The notes: generated by a model not told the origin, from the letters alone. DNA of 19,114 nucleotides from Bacilli bacterium (GCA_900770645.1 CAAGKY010000077.1:1-19114), one strand, 5' to 3'; positions 7,467-13,812 are shown, numbered from the stretch's first letter. A program made the numbers and translations.

Positions 7467-9083
7467 ATGGCTGATAAAGAATTAAAATGTGGGTATTTTA
7501 CAGCTGCATTTGATGAAAATGGAAATCCTGATAGAACATATAATGCAGATGATTTGAACGAATATTTAAAAGGTTTAATATCCCAAGATGGAATATTTTA
7601 TAGTGTATCGGATCGTTGCCAGGTAGTGCAAGGAGATACAACAGAAAGTAATTTATATGTAATTGTTAAAGAAGGACATGGAAGAGTTAATAACCATTGG
7701 TTCAAAAATACAGAAGACAATAAAATGGAACTTTCTCCAGCTGATGTTATTTTAGATAGAAAAGATAGAATAGTTGTAAGATGGGATAGAACTTTAAGAA
7801 AATGTGTTTTAAGTATATTAAAAGGAACTCCAGCAAGCACTCCAACAGCTCCAACATTAACAAGAAATGAAGATATTTACGAAATATCACTAGCAACAAT
7901 TACTATTAAGAAAAATGCTACTTTTATTGGTGCTGCAAATATTACTGATGAAAGACCAAATGGAGAAGTTTGTGGATGGGTTACAGGATTAATCGAACAA
8001 GTAGATACAACTACTTTATTTAAGCAATACGAAGCAGCTCAAAATGAGTTTTTAGATGAAAAAGCAACTGAATTTGATACATGGTTTGCAAATGTTCAAG
8101 ATGAAGTAAAAGCTACATCTTTATATAGAGAATATGAAGCTATATACAATACAGCAACAACAAACGAACAAGTAATAACAATACCTTCTTCGATTAATTA
8201 TGTACACAATGGTTTAGATATTTTAAATGTAAATGTAGAAAAACGACATTTCACAAAAGGAGTACATTACACAATTAATAGTGATGGAACTTCTATTACT
8301 TTAACTGATCCATTAGAAGTAATGGGGACTGAAATTCAATTCATTAATAAAAAATCAGTTGAAGATAGTGTAGCAGAAAATGTAGTAGTTCAAGTTGAAG
8401 AATTGCAAGAACGAGTAGATAGTTTAACAGTTAATAATAACTTGAATTATACAGCAACAGGAACTGATGATAACATCACTATTTCAAATATGGTCAAAAA
8501 CTTTTTGAATGGTACAGGTGATTTTTCTGGAGTTAAAGACAATGCTTCAATGGTTTTAAATATTAATGGTGTTTTAGGAATAGATGAATTAATAGAAGAT
8601 CAAATGGTGTTTGATTTCCATAACAGTATAGAGTCAAATAGAAAAGTAATTGTTGATTTTGGAAATGCAACTATTAACTATACTAGAACAGGAAGTATTA
8701 ATTTACTTGCTATTTTTGGAACTGAAAACAACGTAACAATTAGAAACGCAAATATAGTTTTAAATAACTTACACGCAAGTACTCTATATTTATTTCATGG
8801 TGGAGTAGTAAAAGATTGTACATTAAAAATAGATGATACAACAAGTTCAATTATTTATGGAGCTTGGAATGCTAAAGAAGTTTCAAATAGTGAAATTAAT
8901 ATTAATGGTGTAAATGTATATGGTATTTATGAATGTGATAGAGTTCAATTTAACGAAATTACAACTAATGGTACTGGAACTAATAGAGCAGTACAAATGA
9001 GTGATGGGTTCTATATTGGAAACTATGTAATAAGTGGTAGTACCTCAATTGGTACAAATGTTGTAAATCTAGCTAATAAGTAA
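7467..9083 (+). CDS. Receptor-binding / tail fibre protein with probable beta-helix C terminus
   Basis: A 538-residue protein. ATG 7467 is chosen because a perfect AAGGAGG lies at 7452-7458; a TTG extension upstream at 7443 would bury that site. Residues 1 to about 175 form a conserved baseplate-attachment region (KCGYFTAAFDENGNPDRTYNA ... VCGWVTGLIEQVDTTTLF). Next come a helical stretch (about 180-215), a small beta domain, a short coiled coil around residue 300-320 (VVQVEELQERVDSL) and a C-terminal region of repeated Asn/Ile/Thr-rich strands with turns such as NNVTIRNANIVL. That pattern suggests a right-handed beta-helix like that of tail spikes. The N terminus should anchor to the hub and the C terminus should recognise the host; I see no enzymatic residues with confidence. 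Confidence 0.75.
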   Translation: MADKELKCGYFTAAFDENGNPDRTYNADDLNEYLKGLISQDGIFYSVSDRCQVVQGDTTESNLYVIVKEGHGRVNNHWFKNTEDNKMELSPADVILDRKDRIVVRWDRTLRKCVLSILKGTPASTPTAPTLTRNEDIYEISLATITIKKNATFIGAANITDERPNGEVCGWVTGLIEQVDTTTLFKQYEAAQNEFLDEKATEFDTWFANVQDEVKATSLYREYEAIYNTATTNEQVITIPSSINYVHNGLDILNVNVEKRHFTKGVHYTINSDGTSITLTDPLEVMGTEIQFINKKSVEDSVAENVVVQVEELQERVDSLTVNNNLNYTATGTDDNITISNMVKNFLNGTGDFSGVKDNASMVLNINGVLGIDELIEDQMVFDFHNSIESNRKVIVDFGNATINYTRTGSINLLAIFGTENNVTIRNANIVLNNLHASTLYLFHGGVVKDCTLKIDDTTSSIIYGAWNAKEVSNSEININGVNVYGIYECDRVQFNEITTNGTGTNRAVQMSDGFYIGNYVISGSTSIGTNVVNLANK

Positions 9084-9097
9084 GAAAGGAGGACAAC

Positions 9098-9370
9098 ATG
9101 AGTACTGAAATTTGGGTAGCATTAATCACTTCAGGATTAACATTAATTGGTGTAATCATTACTGTTGTTTATGGCAACAAAAAACAAAACGATAAAGTAA
9201 ACGAATACCAAGAACTAACTGTTTATCGTATTGAACAATTAGAGAAAAAACAAGATATTCACAATGGAGTAATCGAAAGAGTTTACATTGGAGAAGGTAA
9301 GATCAACGAATTACAACATGAAGTGAAAGACTTAAAAGAAGAAATTAGAATTATAAAAAAAGGAGATTAA
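9098..9370 (+). CDS. Small membrane-anchored lysis-cassette protein, XhlA-like
   Basis: A 90-residue protein with one N-terminal transmembrane helix (about residues 5-25, IWVALITSGLTLIGVIITVV) and a long charged coiled coil containing YRIEQLEKKQDIHNGVIERVY. That pattern is shared by XhlA/hemolysin-like proteins found next to phage holins. It has a very strong ribosome binding site (AAAGGAGG, 9087-9094) and lies 3 nt before the holin gene. A role in host lysis or as a holin partner is inferred from family resemblance and position. Some annotations call such proteins generic tail or holin-like products. Confidence 0.65.
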   Translation: MSTEIWVALITSGLTLIGVIITVVYGNKKQNDKVNEYQELTVYRIEQLEKKQDIHNGVIERVYIGEGKINELQHEVKDLKEEIRIIKKGD

Positions 9371-9373
9371 TAT

Positions 9374-9721
9374 ATGGAACATTTAATGGAATTTTTAAAT
9401 ATTTATGGATGGCAATTAGCTTTAATTGCTTTAGGTGGAATTGTGCTTTTAGGGATTTTAAAATACGCTAATGTATTTTCAAAAATCGAAAAGGAAAATC
9501 GTAAACCTATTTATTTAGTATTTTCAGTTGGTTTCTCTTGTATTGCTGCTATTATTTATTTAGCAATAATTGACCAATTAACAATAGAATTTTTAGCAAC
9601 ATTTGCATTTGCTATTTATGGTTTAAACCAAACATTCTATGCGATTTATGAAACTACTACTTTAAGAGATTTAGTATCTAATATTCTTCAATGGTTGGGT
9701 GAAAAAGTTAAAAACAAATAA
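9374..9721 (+). CDS. Phage holin
   Basis: A 115-residue membrane protein with three predicted hydrophobic segments: about residues 12-31 (LALIALGGIVLLGILKYANV), 46-66 and 72-92. It has a charged, lysine-rich C-terminal end. Size, topology and position after the tail fibre genes and beside an XhlA-like protein fit a holin that permeabilises the membrane at the end of infection. The start has AAAGGAG about 9 nt upstream. It is the last gene of the late transcript, because a terminator follows within 10 nt. No endolysin follows, which is unusual because holin and endolysin are normally neighbours. Confidence 0.75.
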   Translation: MEHLMEFLNIYGWQLALIALGGIVLLGILKYANVFSKIEKENRKPIYLVFSVGFSCIAAIIYLAIIDQLTIEFLATFAFAIYGLNQTFYAIYETTTLRDLVSNILQWLGEKVKNK

Positions 9722-9726
9722 TTTTT

Positions 9727-9759
9727 AAGGGCAGTCTTAAAGGCTGCTCTTTTTATTTT
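9727..9759 (+). terminator. Rho-independent terminator of the late operon
   Basis: The stem AAGGGCAGTC (9727-9736) pairs through a 5-nt loop with GGCTGCTCTT (9742-9751), ten pairs including two G-U. The T-rich run TTTTTATTTT (9750-9759) starts at the last two bases of the stem. It begins 5 nt after the holin stop and precedes the early promoter. Confidence 0.88.
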
Positions 9760-9823
9760 GCTTAATTAGTTAATATAAAAATATAACTTTTTAAAAAATA
9801 TTTTGAATTTTTTATCAAATCAC

Positions 9824-9852
9824 TTGCATAATAAAAATTATTTTAGTATAAT
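9824..9852 (+). promoter_or_regulatory. Sigma-70-like early promoter
   Basis: TTGCAT (9824-9829), a 17-bp spacer and a perfect TATAAT (9847-9852). The 50 bp upstream is nearly all A/T and could act as an UP-like element. It lies between the late terminator and a series of small genes, so it should drive the 9898 cluster. Transcription would start near 9859. Confidence 0.85.
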
Positions 9853-9863
9853 GTTCGTGTAAA

Positions 9864-9878
9864 TGGTAGATATTACCA
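9864..9878 (+). promoter_or_regulatory. Dyad just after the early promoter start site (possible operator)
   Basis: TGGTA (9864-9868), five bases, then TACCA (9874-9878): a perfect 5-bp inverted repeat a few bases past the predicted transcription start. It could be an operator or a short 5' RNA hairpin. A similar dyad, TGGTC-TTT-GACCA, is at 10920-10932. Confidence 0.4.
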
Positions 9879-9897
9879 AAAAGAAAGAGGTATTTAT

Positions 9898-10119
9898 ATG
9901 AAACAAGTTAAATTTGAAGTTATTAAAGATTGGGATGGAGATGTAAGGGGTTATAAATTAGGCGATCACTTATTATTTAAAAAATATTATTATGGAAATC
10001 AATATAGTTGGTATATAAGTAATAAAACAGATTATTTTAAAGCTATAAATGACTGCGACAAACAATATGTGTCAAGTTGTAAAAAAGGTAAAGAGCTACT
10101 AATTAGTTTAGCGAAATAA
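9898..10119 (+). CDS. Small hypothetical protein, first gene of the early transcript
   Basis: A 73-residue protein I do not recognise. It is lysine- and tyrosine-rich (KKYYYGNQYSWYISNK in the middle), with two cysteines at about residues 50 and 58 and no transmembrane segment. It has a GAAAGAGG ribosome binding site and is the first gene after the strong promoter at 9824-9852, so it should be among the earliest and most abundant products. That position is typical for host-takeover proteins, but function here is speculation. Confidence 0.7.
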   Translation: MKQVKFEVIKDWDGDVRGYKLGDHLLFKKYYYGNQYSWYISNKTDYFKAINDCDKQYVSSCKKGKELLISLAK

Positions 10120-10144
10120 TAGATTAATTAAAAGGAGAAATACA

Positions 10145-10345
10145 ATGACAATTATTGATTATTTAAAAATATTAACACCGAAAACAAACGTATCAATATT
10201 CTTACGCAAGGACAATAAAAACCATATGATAGCAGCAACTACAGCTGATATATTACTACAATCAACTAAAGAAGGTTTTAGAAATTTAAATGTGGTTGAT
10301 GGTGTGTATTTAACAGAAGGTGTAGTTGTTATAGTGGAGGAGTAA
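10145..10345 (+). CDS. Small hypothetical protein
   Basis: A 66-residue protein with no recognised domain. It begins MTIIDYLKILTPKTNVSIFLR and ends in hydrophobic strands (VYLTEGVVVIVEE), which suggests a small alpha/beta fold. A clear AAAAGGAG lies about 7 nt before the ATG. It is in the early cluster, 4 nt before the next gene, and is presumably co-transcribed from the 9824-9852 promoter. Confidence 0.65.
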   Translation: MTIIDYLKILTPKTNVSIFLRKDNKNHMIAATTADILLQSTKEGFRNLNVVDGVYLTEGVVVIVEE

Positions 10346-10349
10346 TAAA

Positions 10350-10613
10350 ATGATAGCTTATAGATTACAACCTAAAGAAGATTTAGAATTAAAAGTAGAT
10401 GATTACTTATATGATGTTGATGAAGATTACACTAGTAAGAAACGTTATATCGAACGTGCCAAAACATGGACTAAACGTGTAAATACTAGATTTAAAACTA
10501 ATTATAAATGGACTGATTTATTTCCAGAACCAACTGATATAGGTTGGAGATATTGTAAAAGATGTGGTGAGTATTTTTGGAAAGGTGAAATTTGTGGATG
10601 TTATGACAGATAA
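10350..10613 (+). CDS. Small hypothetical protein with C-terminal zinc-ribbon-like cysteines
   Basis: An 87-residue protein. The N-terminal two thirds are charged, with YIERAKTWTKRVNTRFKTNYKWTDLFPEP in the middle. The C terminus carries YCKRCGEYFWKGEICGCYDR, a CxxC followed by CxC, which could bind a metal ion with four cysteines. The ribosome binding site GGAGG lies inside the end of the previous gene. The stop overlaps the proposed start of the next gene. No function is recognised. Confidence 0.65.
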   Translation: MIAYRLQPKEDLELKVDDYLYDVDEDYTSKKRYIERAKTWTKRVNTRFKTNYKWTDLFPEPTDIGWRYCKRCGEYFWKGEICGCYDR

Positions 10614-10752
10614 AAAAATTTATACATATGAAGAATTGAAGAAATGGTCTAAAAGTGATTTAGCATTTTGGATCAATATAAATATTTCACCTTTCTTTAA
10701 CACTAAAAAGAAAAAAGAAGAATTAATACAAATTATATTAACCTTTCAATAG
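10603..10752 (+). CDS. Small protein with SAP/HeH-like helical pattern
   Basis: A 49-residue protein (MTDKKIYTYEELKKWSKSD...). ATG 10603 overlaps the upstream stop by 11 nt; a GTG-started extension from 10564 is possible but would run deep into the previous gene. The pattern YTYEELKKWSKSDL followed by FFNTKKKKEELIQIILTFQ recalls short helix-extended-helix or SAP-like nucleic-acid-binding motifs, but this is only a resemblance. There is no strong Shine-Dalgarno, so translation may be coupled to the upstream gene. It is the last gene before the 253-bp gene-free segment. Confidence 0.5.
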   Translation: MTDKKIYTYEELKKWSKSDLAFWININISPFFNTKKKKEELIQIILTFQ

Positions 10753-11005
10753 TTTTTAAACCCCCATTTAAACCCCAAAAACAGCCCCATTTTCGAACTT
10801 TTAAATAAAGGTCGATAAATAATTCCTTATGGGTGTTATTCCTCAAAAATTACAAATTATATCCCCTAAAAATAAATATCCCCTTTCTTAAAAAACATAC
10901 TTACATGGAATAACTTAATTGGTCTTTGACCAGCCCATTTCTTAAAACCAGCATTGAATAGTCGCAACTCTATTATGTGAAAGGTTGAGCGAGAAAGAGG
11001 GTATC
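10753..11005 (+). other. Gene-free repeat-rich segment (candidate origin or control region)
   Basis: There is no credible gene on either strand. It holds three 12-bp C-run units (10758-10793), TATCCCCT twice 17 bp apart (10860-10867, 10877-10884), a 14-bp direct repeat with one mismatch, CCC(C/A)TTTCTTAAAA (10880-10893, 10934-10947), and the separated arms GTTATTCC/GGAATAAC (10835-10842, 10907-10914). It also holds an imperfect hairpin (10818-10840), the dyad TGGTC-TTT-GACCA (10920-10932) and AATAG/CTATT arms (10957-10961, 10970-10974). C-runs are rare elsewhere in this AT-rich DNA. Origin, operator cluster or packaging-related function are all possible. I could not pick a convincing promoter. 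Confidence 0.5.
10758..10793 (+). repeat. Three 12-bp C-run units (iteron-like)
   Basis: AAACCCCCATTT (10758-10769), AAACCCCAAAAA (10770-10781) and CAGCCCCATTTT (10782-10793) place a run of 4-5 C at exactly 12-bp spacing. The period is slightly over one helical turn, so a protein could bind on one face. The last unit is degenerate. Confidence 0.55.
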
Positions 11006-11131
11006 ATGAGTAAAAAAGATTTAATGAAAAAGTATGAAGATGTGCTAAATAAACCATTTAGCGAATTTACAGACAAAGATTGGAAACGATTTGAAAAGTT
11101 TTTAAAGGAGTTAGACAATGAAAAAGATTAA
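11006..11131 (+). CDS. Very small hypothetical protein
   Basis: A 41-residue lysine/glutamate-rich helical protein (MSKKDLMKKYEDVLNKPF...). Support for a real gene comes from the AAAGAGGG ribosome binding site 5-10 nt upstream, a 14-nt overlap with the next gene, and its place as first gene after the repeat-rich segment. No domain is recognised. Confidence 0.55.
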   Translation: MSKKDLMKKYEDVLNKPFSEFTDKDWKRFEKFLKELDNEKD

Positions 11132-11285
11132 ACCAAGTGCAATGCTTTACAAAAGTTATGTAATCAAGCTACACGAATTAGACAAGAGAGTAACAATCAT
11201 ACTAGATTGTAAAAACATTGAATGTAAAAATTTAAAAGAAGCAAAAAAATTAATAGATACAACGATTGGATTACATTATGAATAG
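11118..11285 (+). CDS. Small hypothetical protein
   Basis: A 55-residue basic protein (MKKIKPSAMLYKSYVIKLHE..., ending TTIGLHYE). AAAGGAG at 11104-11110 is well placed before ATG 11118. Alternating hydrophobic residues (SYVIKLHELDKRVTIILDCKNIE) suggest a small beta-sheet followed by a helix with two cysteines. Its stop overlaps the next start through ATGAATAG (11278-11285), so the two are probably translationally coupled. No function is recognised. Confidence 0.6.
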   Translation: MKKIKPSAMLYKSYVIKLHELDKRVTIILDCKNIECKNLKEAKKLIDTTIGLHYE

Positions 11286-11835
11286 TAATAAGATAACAGA
11301 ACAAATGATAGATGAATGGGTAGAGCTTTATCAAACAAACGAAACCTGTGCTTCTATCGCAAGAAAATATAATGTTGGTAAAGCATCCGTATCAAAATAT
11401 TTAAAATCCAGAGGAGTTAAAATATTACCGAGAAAAAAAGGAATAGTTGGTAAAAAAATTACTATGTCGATGGTTAAAGAATGGATTGAATTTGCTCAAA
11501 AAGGTGAAATGAATGTTCCAGATATTGCAAAAGAATATGGAGTATCAGAGCAAATAGTTAAATATTATGTGCGTTTGTATGGTTATAGATTTTCCAGAAA
11601 TACACATCATCGACCAACGTATGACCACATCATTTGCTTATATGATAAAAACGAACAACTTGCATACTGTTTTGATAGTGCTTACGAAATGTCCAAAAAA
11701 ACTGGCAAGAGTTATAAAGGAATACTCTCAACACTTTCAAGATACAGGAAAGGTCAATTGAGTGGAAGAATGCTTATAAATGGTAGCAAGTATCAAATTA
11801 GATTAGTAGATAAGGAGAATGAAGATGAAAAATAA
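11278..11835 (+). CDS. Double helix-turn-helix DNA-binding protein
   Basis: A 185-residue protein. ATG 11278, overlapping the preceding stop, is preferred over a TTG 12 nt upstream. Two resolvase/homeodomain-like helix-turn-helix units are visible: residues about 22-46 (TCASIARKYNVGKASVSKYLKS) and 76-100 (NVPDIAKEYGVSEQIVKYYVR). The C-terminal part (about 118-180) has ICLYDKNEQLAYCFDSAYEMSKKTGKS, then YRKGQL and SKYQIRL. This is reminiscent of the NUMOD1-like DNA-binding tails of homing endonucleases, but no nuclease motif is present. It may be an early regulator or bind the repeat region about 270 bp upstream; that is inference. Confidence 0.7.
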   Translation: MNSNKITEQMIDEWVELYQTNETCASIARKYNVGKASVSKYLKSRGVKILPRKKGIVGKKITMSMVKEWIEFAQKGEMNVPDIAKEYGVSEQIVKYYVRLYGYRFSRNTHHRPTYDHIICLYDKNEQLAYCFDSAYEMSKKTGKSYKGILSTLSRYRKGQLSGRMLINGSKYQIRLVDKENEDEK

Positions 11836-11998
11836 TTATGTTGTTAAAAAAGATGCATTAGGTCGAACACGATTTTGTTGTCCTAAATGTGGTAAAACAC
11901 TAATCACGTTTTATAGCGAAGTACAATCAGTTAGAACTGTAATCGAATGTGAATGTGGAGAAAAAGTTTATTTTGGAGAGGAGAAAGAAGATGAATAA
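11825..11998 (+). CDS. Zinc-ribbon mini-protein
   Basis: A 57-residue protein. FCCPKCGKTLITFYS and VIECECGEKVYFG give a CxxC and a CxC pair about 20 residues apart, a rubredoxin/zinc-ribbon-like layout (residues 18-22 and 42-44). It starts 11 nt inside the end of the helix-turn-helix gene, after AAGGAG (11812-11817), and its stop overlaps the next ATG (11991). The frame is too short for standard listings, but the cysteine pattern and tight coupling support it. A nucleic-acid-binding or host-interaction role is a guess. Confidence 0.65.
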   Translation: MKNNYVVKKDALGRTRFCCPKCGKTLITFYSEVQSVRTVIECECGEKVYFGEEKEDE

Positions 11999-12353
11999 AC
12001 ATCAAGAAGCGTATAATATAATTTTTGATGAATTGATTCCAATACCAGAATTAAACGAAATTGATAAAAAACGTTTATTTGATAGTATGGATTTACTTCA
12101 AGAATTAGTAGACCAAACTAAAACGCCAACCCTAGAAGAAGTCAAAAAAGAGTGGGAAGAATTGGGGTATTTTGAAACCGAAAAAGGTAGTAAATATAGT
12201 GTAATAAGAAATGAAGAATTAAATAAAGAATTTACAATTTATCATAATGATAAAACGTATGATTGCACAAAAGCACATTTTAAAGATATCACTATTAAAG
12301 AACACAACCTACTAACAAAAACATTTAGAGCTTTGGGGTGGTTTGATGAATAG
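11991..12353 (+). CDS. Hypothetical phage protein, first gene of a duplicated two-gene cassette
   Basis: A 120-residue acidic protein. The ATG at 11991 follows GGAGAGGAG and overlaps the zinc-ribbon stop; a GTG- or TTG-type extension from 11949 would run inside that gene. The C-terminal half (about 48-120: PTLEEVKKEWEELGYF ... FTIYHNDKTYDCTKAHF ... KEHNLLTKTFRALGWFDE) is a compact domain I know only as a recurring phage hypothetical. The protein at 18616-18969 shares the same layout and the ending KEH(N/Q)LL-K-F--GWFDE. Each copy is followed, through an identical overlap, by an MNSLxFI protein. The function is unknown. Confidence 0.7.
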   Translation: MNKHQEAYNIIFDELIPIPELNEIDKKRLFDSMDLLQELVDQTKTPTLEEVKKEWEELGYFETEKGSKYSVIRNEELNKEFTIYHNDKTYDCTKAHFKDITIKEHNLLTKTFRALGWFDE

Positions 12354-12357
12354 TTTA
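12335..12357 (+). repeat. Direct repeat A, copy 1 (cassette seam)
   Basis: A 23-bp block spanning the gene overlap (GGGGTGGTTTGATGAATAG plus four bases) is identical to 18951-18973. It encodes the end of the first cassette gene (GWFDE) and the start of the second (MNSL). Confidence 0.8.
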
Positions 12358-12816
12358 GAGTTTATTAAAAAAGAAATTGAATTTTTACAAGATATGATTA
12401 ATATGGATTTAGCACTTGTAGAAGATGAATTTGATTTACAAGAAATTAGCAAAAAACAAGAAAAATTAAAAACACTCCAACAAATTAAAACCGAACTTGA
12501 AGCGTGGGAAGTTATAAAGAAACATTTAGAGCATTTCCCCGATGATTTTCAGAATGGGATACCCGAAGAAGTTATTACTATGACTTCTCAAATTGATAAA
12601 AAAGATTATCCAATAATTAAAAAAGCATTGGAGGTAAAAGATGAAGAAGTAGAGAAAACTAAAGAACCAAGAGATTTAGAACTAGAAGTCTACGAAGAAC
12701 TATGTATTGGATGTTCTGATGAGAAAATCTGCCACGAAGAATGCGAACATTGTGTGCAATTTGAAGAAAGATTAAAAGAAAAAGAGGAAGAAAATAATGA
12801 AAATAATGCCAGTTAA
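12346..12816 (+). CDS. Hypothetical phage protein with coiled coil and C-terminal cysteine cluster
   Basis: A 156-residue acidic protein. ATG 12346 overlaps the upstream stop (ATGAATAG). Residues 1-65 are a helical coiled coil ending LQQIKTELEAWEVIKKH. The middle has FPDDFQNGIPEEVITM. Near the C terminus CIGCSDEKICHEECEHC (five cysteines) may bind metal, followed by a run of Glu/Lys. The N-terminal part is repeated in the truncated gene at 18962-19114, including an almost unchanged DNA stretch. It overlaps the next gene by 20 nt. The function is unknown. Confidence 0.7.
   Translation: MNSLEFIKKEIEFLQDMINMDLALVEDEFDLQEISKKQEKLKTLQQIKTELEAWEVIKKHLEHFPDDFQNGIPEEVITMTSQIDKKDYPIIKKALEVKDEEVEKTKEPRDLELEVYEELCIGCSDEKICHEECEHCVQFEERLKEKEEENNENNAS
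12478..12510 (+). repeat. Direct repeat B, copy 1
   Basis: A 33-bp stretch coding for QQIKTELEAWE. It matches 19082-19114 with one mismatch (T at 12486 against C at 19090), including 24 identical bases in a row. It retains the codon GCG, which is scarce here. Confidence 0.8.
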
Positions 12817-13354
12817 ATTTGTACCAATTAAAAATCAAAAATTTGATTTAAGAAATGTAATACAACCTACATTATGTGATTGTAGTAGTTGTGATTTTAA
12901 GAATTGTCCAAAACATAATTATTGTGTTAAATGCTATTCATATAAATACTCACCAGAAGAATTTTTTGAATTTTATAAATATGAATTATTAAATTTAATA
13001 GTGTCTAATGAAAGAGCTATGTATTCAAATCCTTATAGACCAAAATTAATTAATTGGACTCCAGATTTATTAAACTCATTTATTATGGAGTGCATTAAAT
13101 TTCCTAAACACAGATATTTTGAAGTAGATGTTCAAGCTAAAAATATTTATATTTATAAGAAAACTAAATATAGAGAACCATATAAAATCATGAGAATTGA
13201 ATATGATACAAAAAGATATTTTTATTCTCCTAATTATTATGGTGAAGAATATAAACAACAAGATGAGTTATTAGCAGACCAAATATTAAAGAAGTATAAT
13301 AGAATTGAAGGTTTCATTTTAAATTATAAAGAATTTCGTATGGAGGAAAAATAA
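12797..13354 (+). CDS. Hypothetical protein with N-terminal cysteine cluster
   Basis: A 185-residue protein. Residues about 27-47 hold CDCSSCDFKNCPKHNYCVKC, seven cysteines and one histidine in 20 residues, enough for one or two zinc sites. The rest is tyrosine-, lysine- and phenylalanine-rich (YSPEEFFEFYKYELLNL; RYFYSPNYYGEEYKQQ) without a recognisable fold. It starts inside the end of the preceding gene, with GAGGAAG upstream. An antisense frame inside it is a shadow. Very AT-rich codon use matches the neighbours. Confidence 0.65.
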   Translation: MKIMPVKFVPIKNQKFDLRNVIQPTLCDCSSCDFKNCPKHNYCVKCYSYKYSPEEFFEFYKYELLNLIVSNERAMYSNPYRPKLINWTPDLLNSFIMECIKFPKHRYFEVDVQAKNIYIYKKTKYREPYKIMRIEYDTKRYFYSPNYYGEEYKQQDELLADQILKKYNRIEGFILNYKEFRMEEK

Positions 13355-13355
13355 A

Positions 13356-13646
13356 ATGACTGATATTGAAAAGAAAATAATATGCGAGCAACTAATAGAC
13401 AAGTACGGAGATAAGCAAGTCGTAGTTGCAATAGAAGAATTATCAGAGCTTCAAAAAGAACTATGCAAAGCATTAAGAGATAAAACAAACAAAGAAAACA
13501 TAATCGAAGAAATGGCGGATTGTATTATTATGCTCAATCAAATGCAATTATATTTCAACATTAGCGATGAAGAACTACACCAAGAGATCAATTACAAGCT
13601 CAATAGAACTAAAGAAAGGTTATTAGAAAATGAAAAAGAAAATTAA
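13356..13646 (+). CDS. MazG-like nucleoside triphosphate pyrophosphohydrolase
   Basis: A 96-residue all-helical protein with the MazG signature: acidic EELSE (residues 27-31) and EEMAD (51-55), i.e. an ExxxE and ExxD metal-binding pair. Size fits the single-domain MazG-like proteins found in phages. These enzymes hydrolyse NTPs or dNTPs to NMP/dNMP plus pyrophosphate. They may cleanse the dNTP pool or lower alarmone-type signals during infection. Proximity to thyX fits a nucleotide-pool role. It has a GGAGG ribosome binding site and a 17-nt overlap with the next gene. Confidence 0.82.
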   Translation: MTDIEKKIICEQLIDKYGDKQVVVAIEELSELQKELCKALRDKTNKENIIEEMADCIIMLNQMQLYFNISDEELHQEINYKLNRTKERLLENEKEN

Positions 13647-13812
13647 AGATTTAACTTTAGAAGAAATAAAAGCAATATGCAACCAAAATCATTGTCTATT
13701 AGCAGATTATCCTCATTGTCCTTTAGAAAACATATGTGGTAATTTTGGTTGCATTCGAGAAAAAGATTTAGAAAAAACAATAGAGGTAAAAGATGAAAAA
13801 ACTAATGCATAA
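13630..13812 (+). CDS. Small cysteine-rich hypothetical protein
   Basis: A 60-residue protein starting IKDLTLEEIKAICNQNHC, then CPLENICGNFGC: five cysteines in about 25 residues, and a charged C terminus. The LTLEEIKxIC...CPL pattern recurs in small Firmicutes phage proteins with no assigned role. The start has AAAGG upstream and overlaps the MazG-like gene; the stop overlaps the next start region by 20 nt. Possibly a small metal-binding protein. Confidence 0.6.
   Translation: MKKKIKDLTLEEIKAICNQNHCLLADYPHCPLENICGNFGCIREKDLEKTIEVKDEKTNA

Noticed and set aside
7598..7840. 80-residue frame on the - strand
   Set aside because: Shadow of the conserved N-terminal domain of the fibre protein.
10564..10602. 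GTG-started extension of the 49-residue gene
   Set aside because: It would overlap the previous gene by 50 nt; ATG 10603 at the stop overlap is more likely.
10761..10883. G-quadruplex on the - strand formed by the C-runs
   Set aside because: The first three runs are 8 nt apart, but the fourth is over 70 nt away, so a standard four-run quadruplex is unlikely.
11567..11761. 64-residue frame inside the helix-turn-helix gene
   Set aside because: A +1-offset shadow with no ribosome binding site and no domain.
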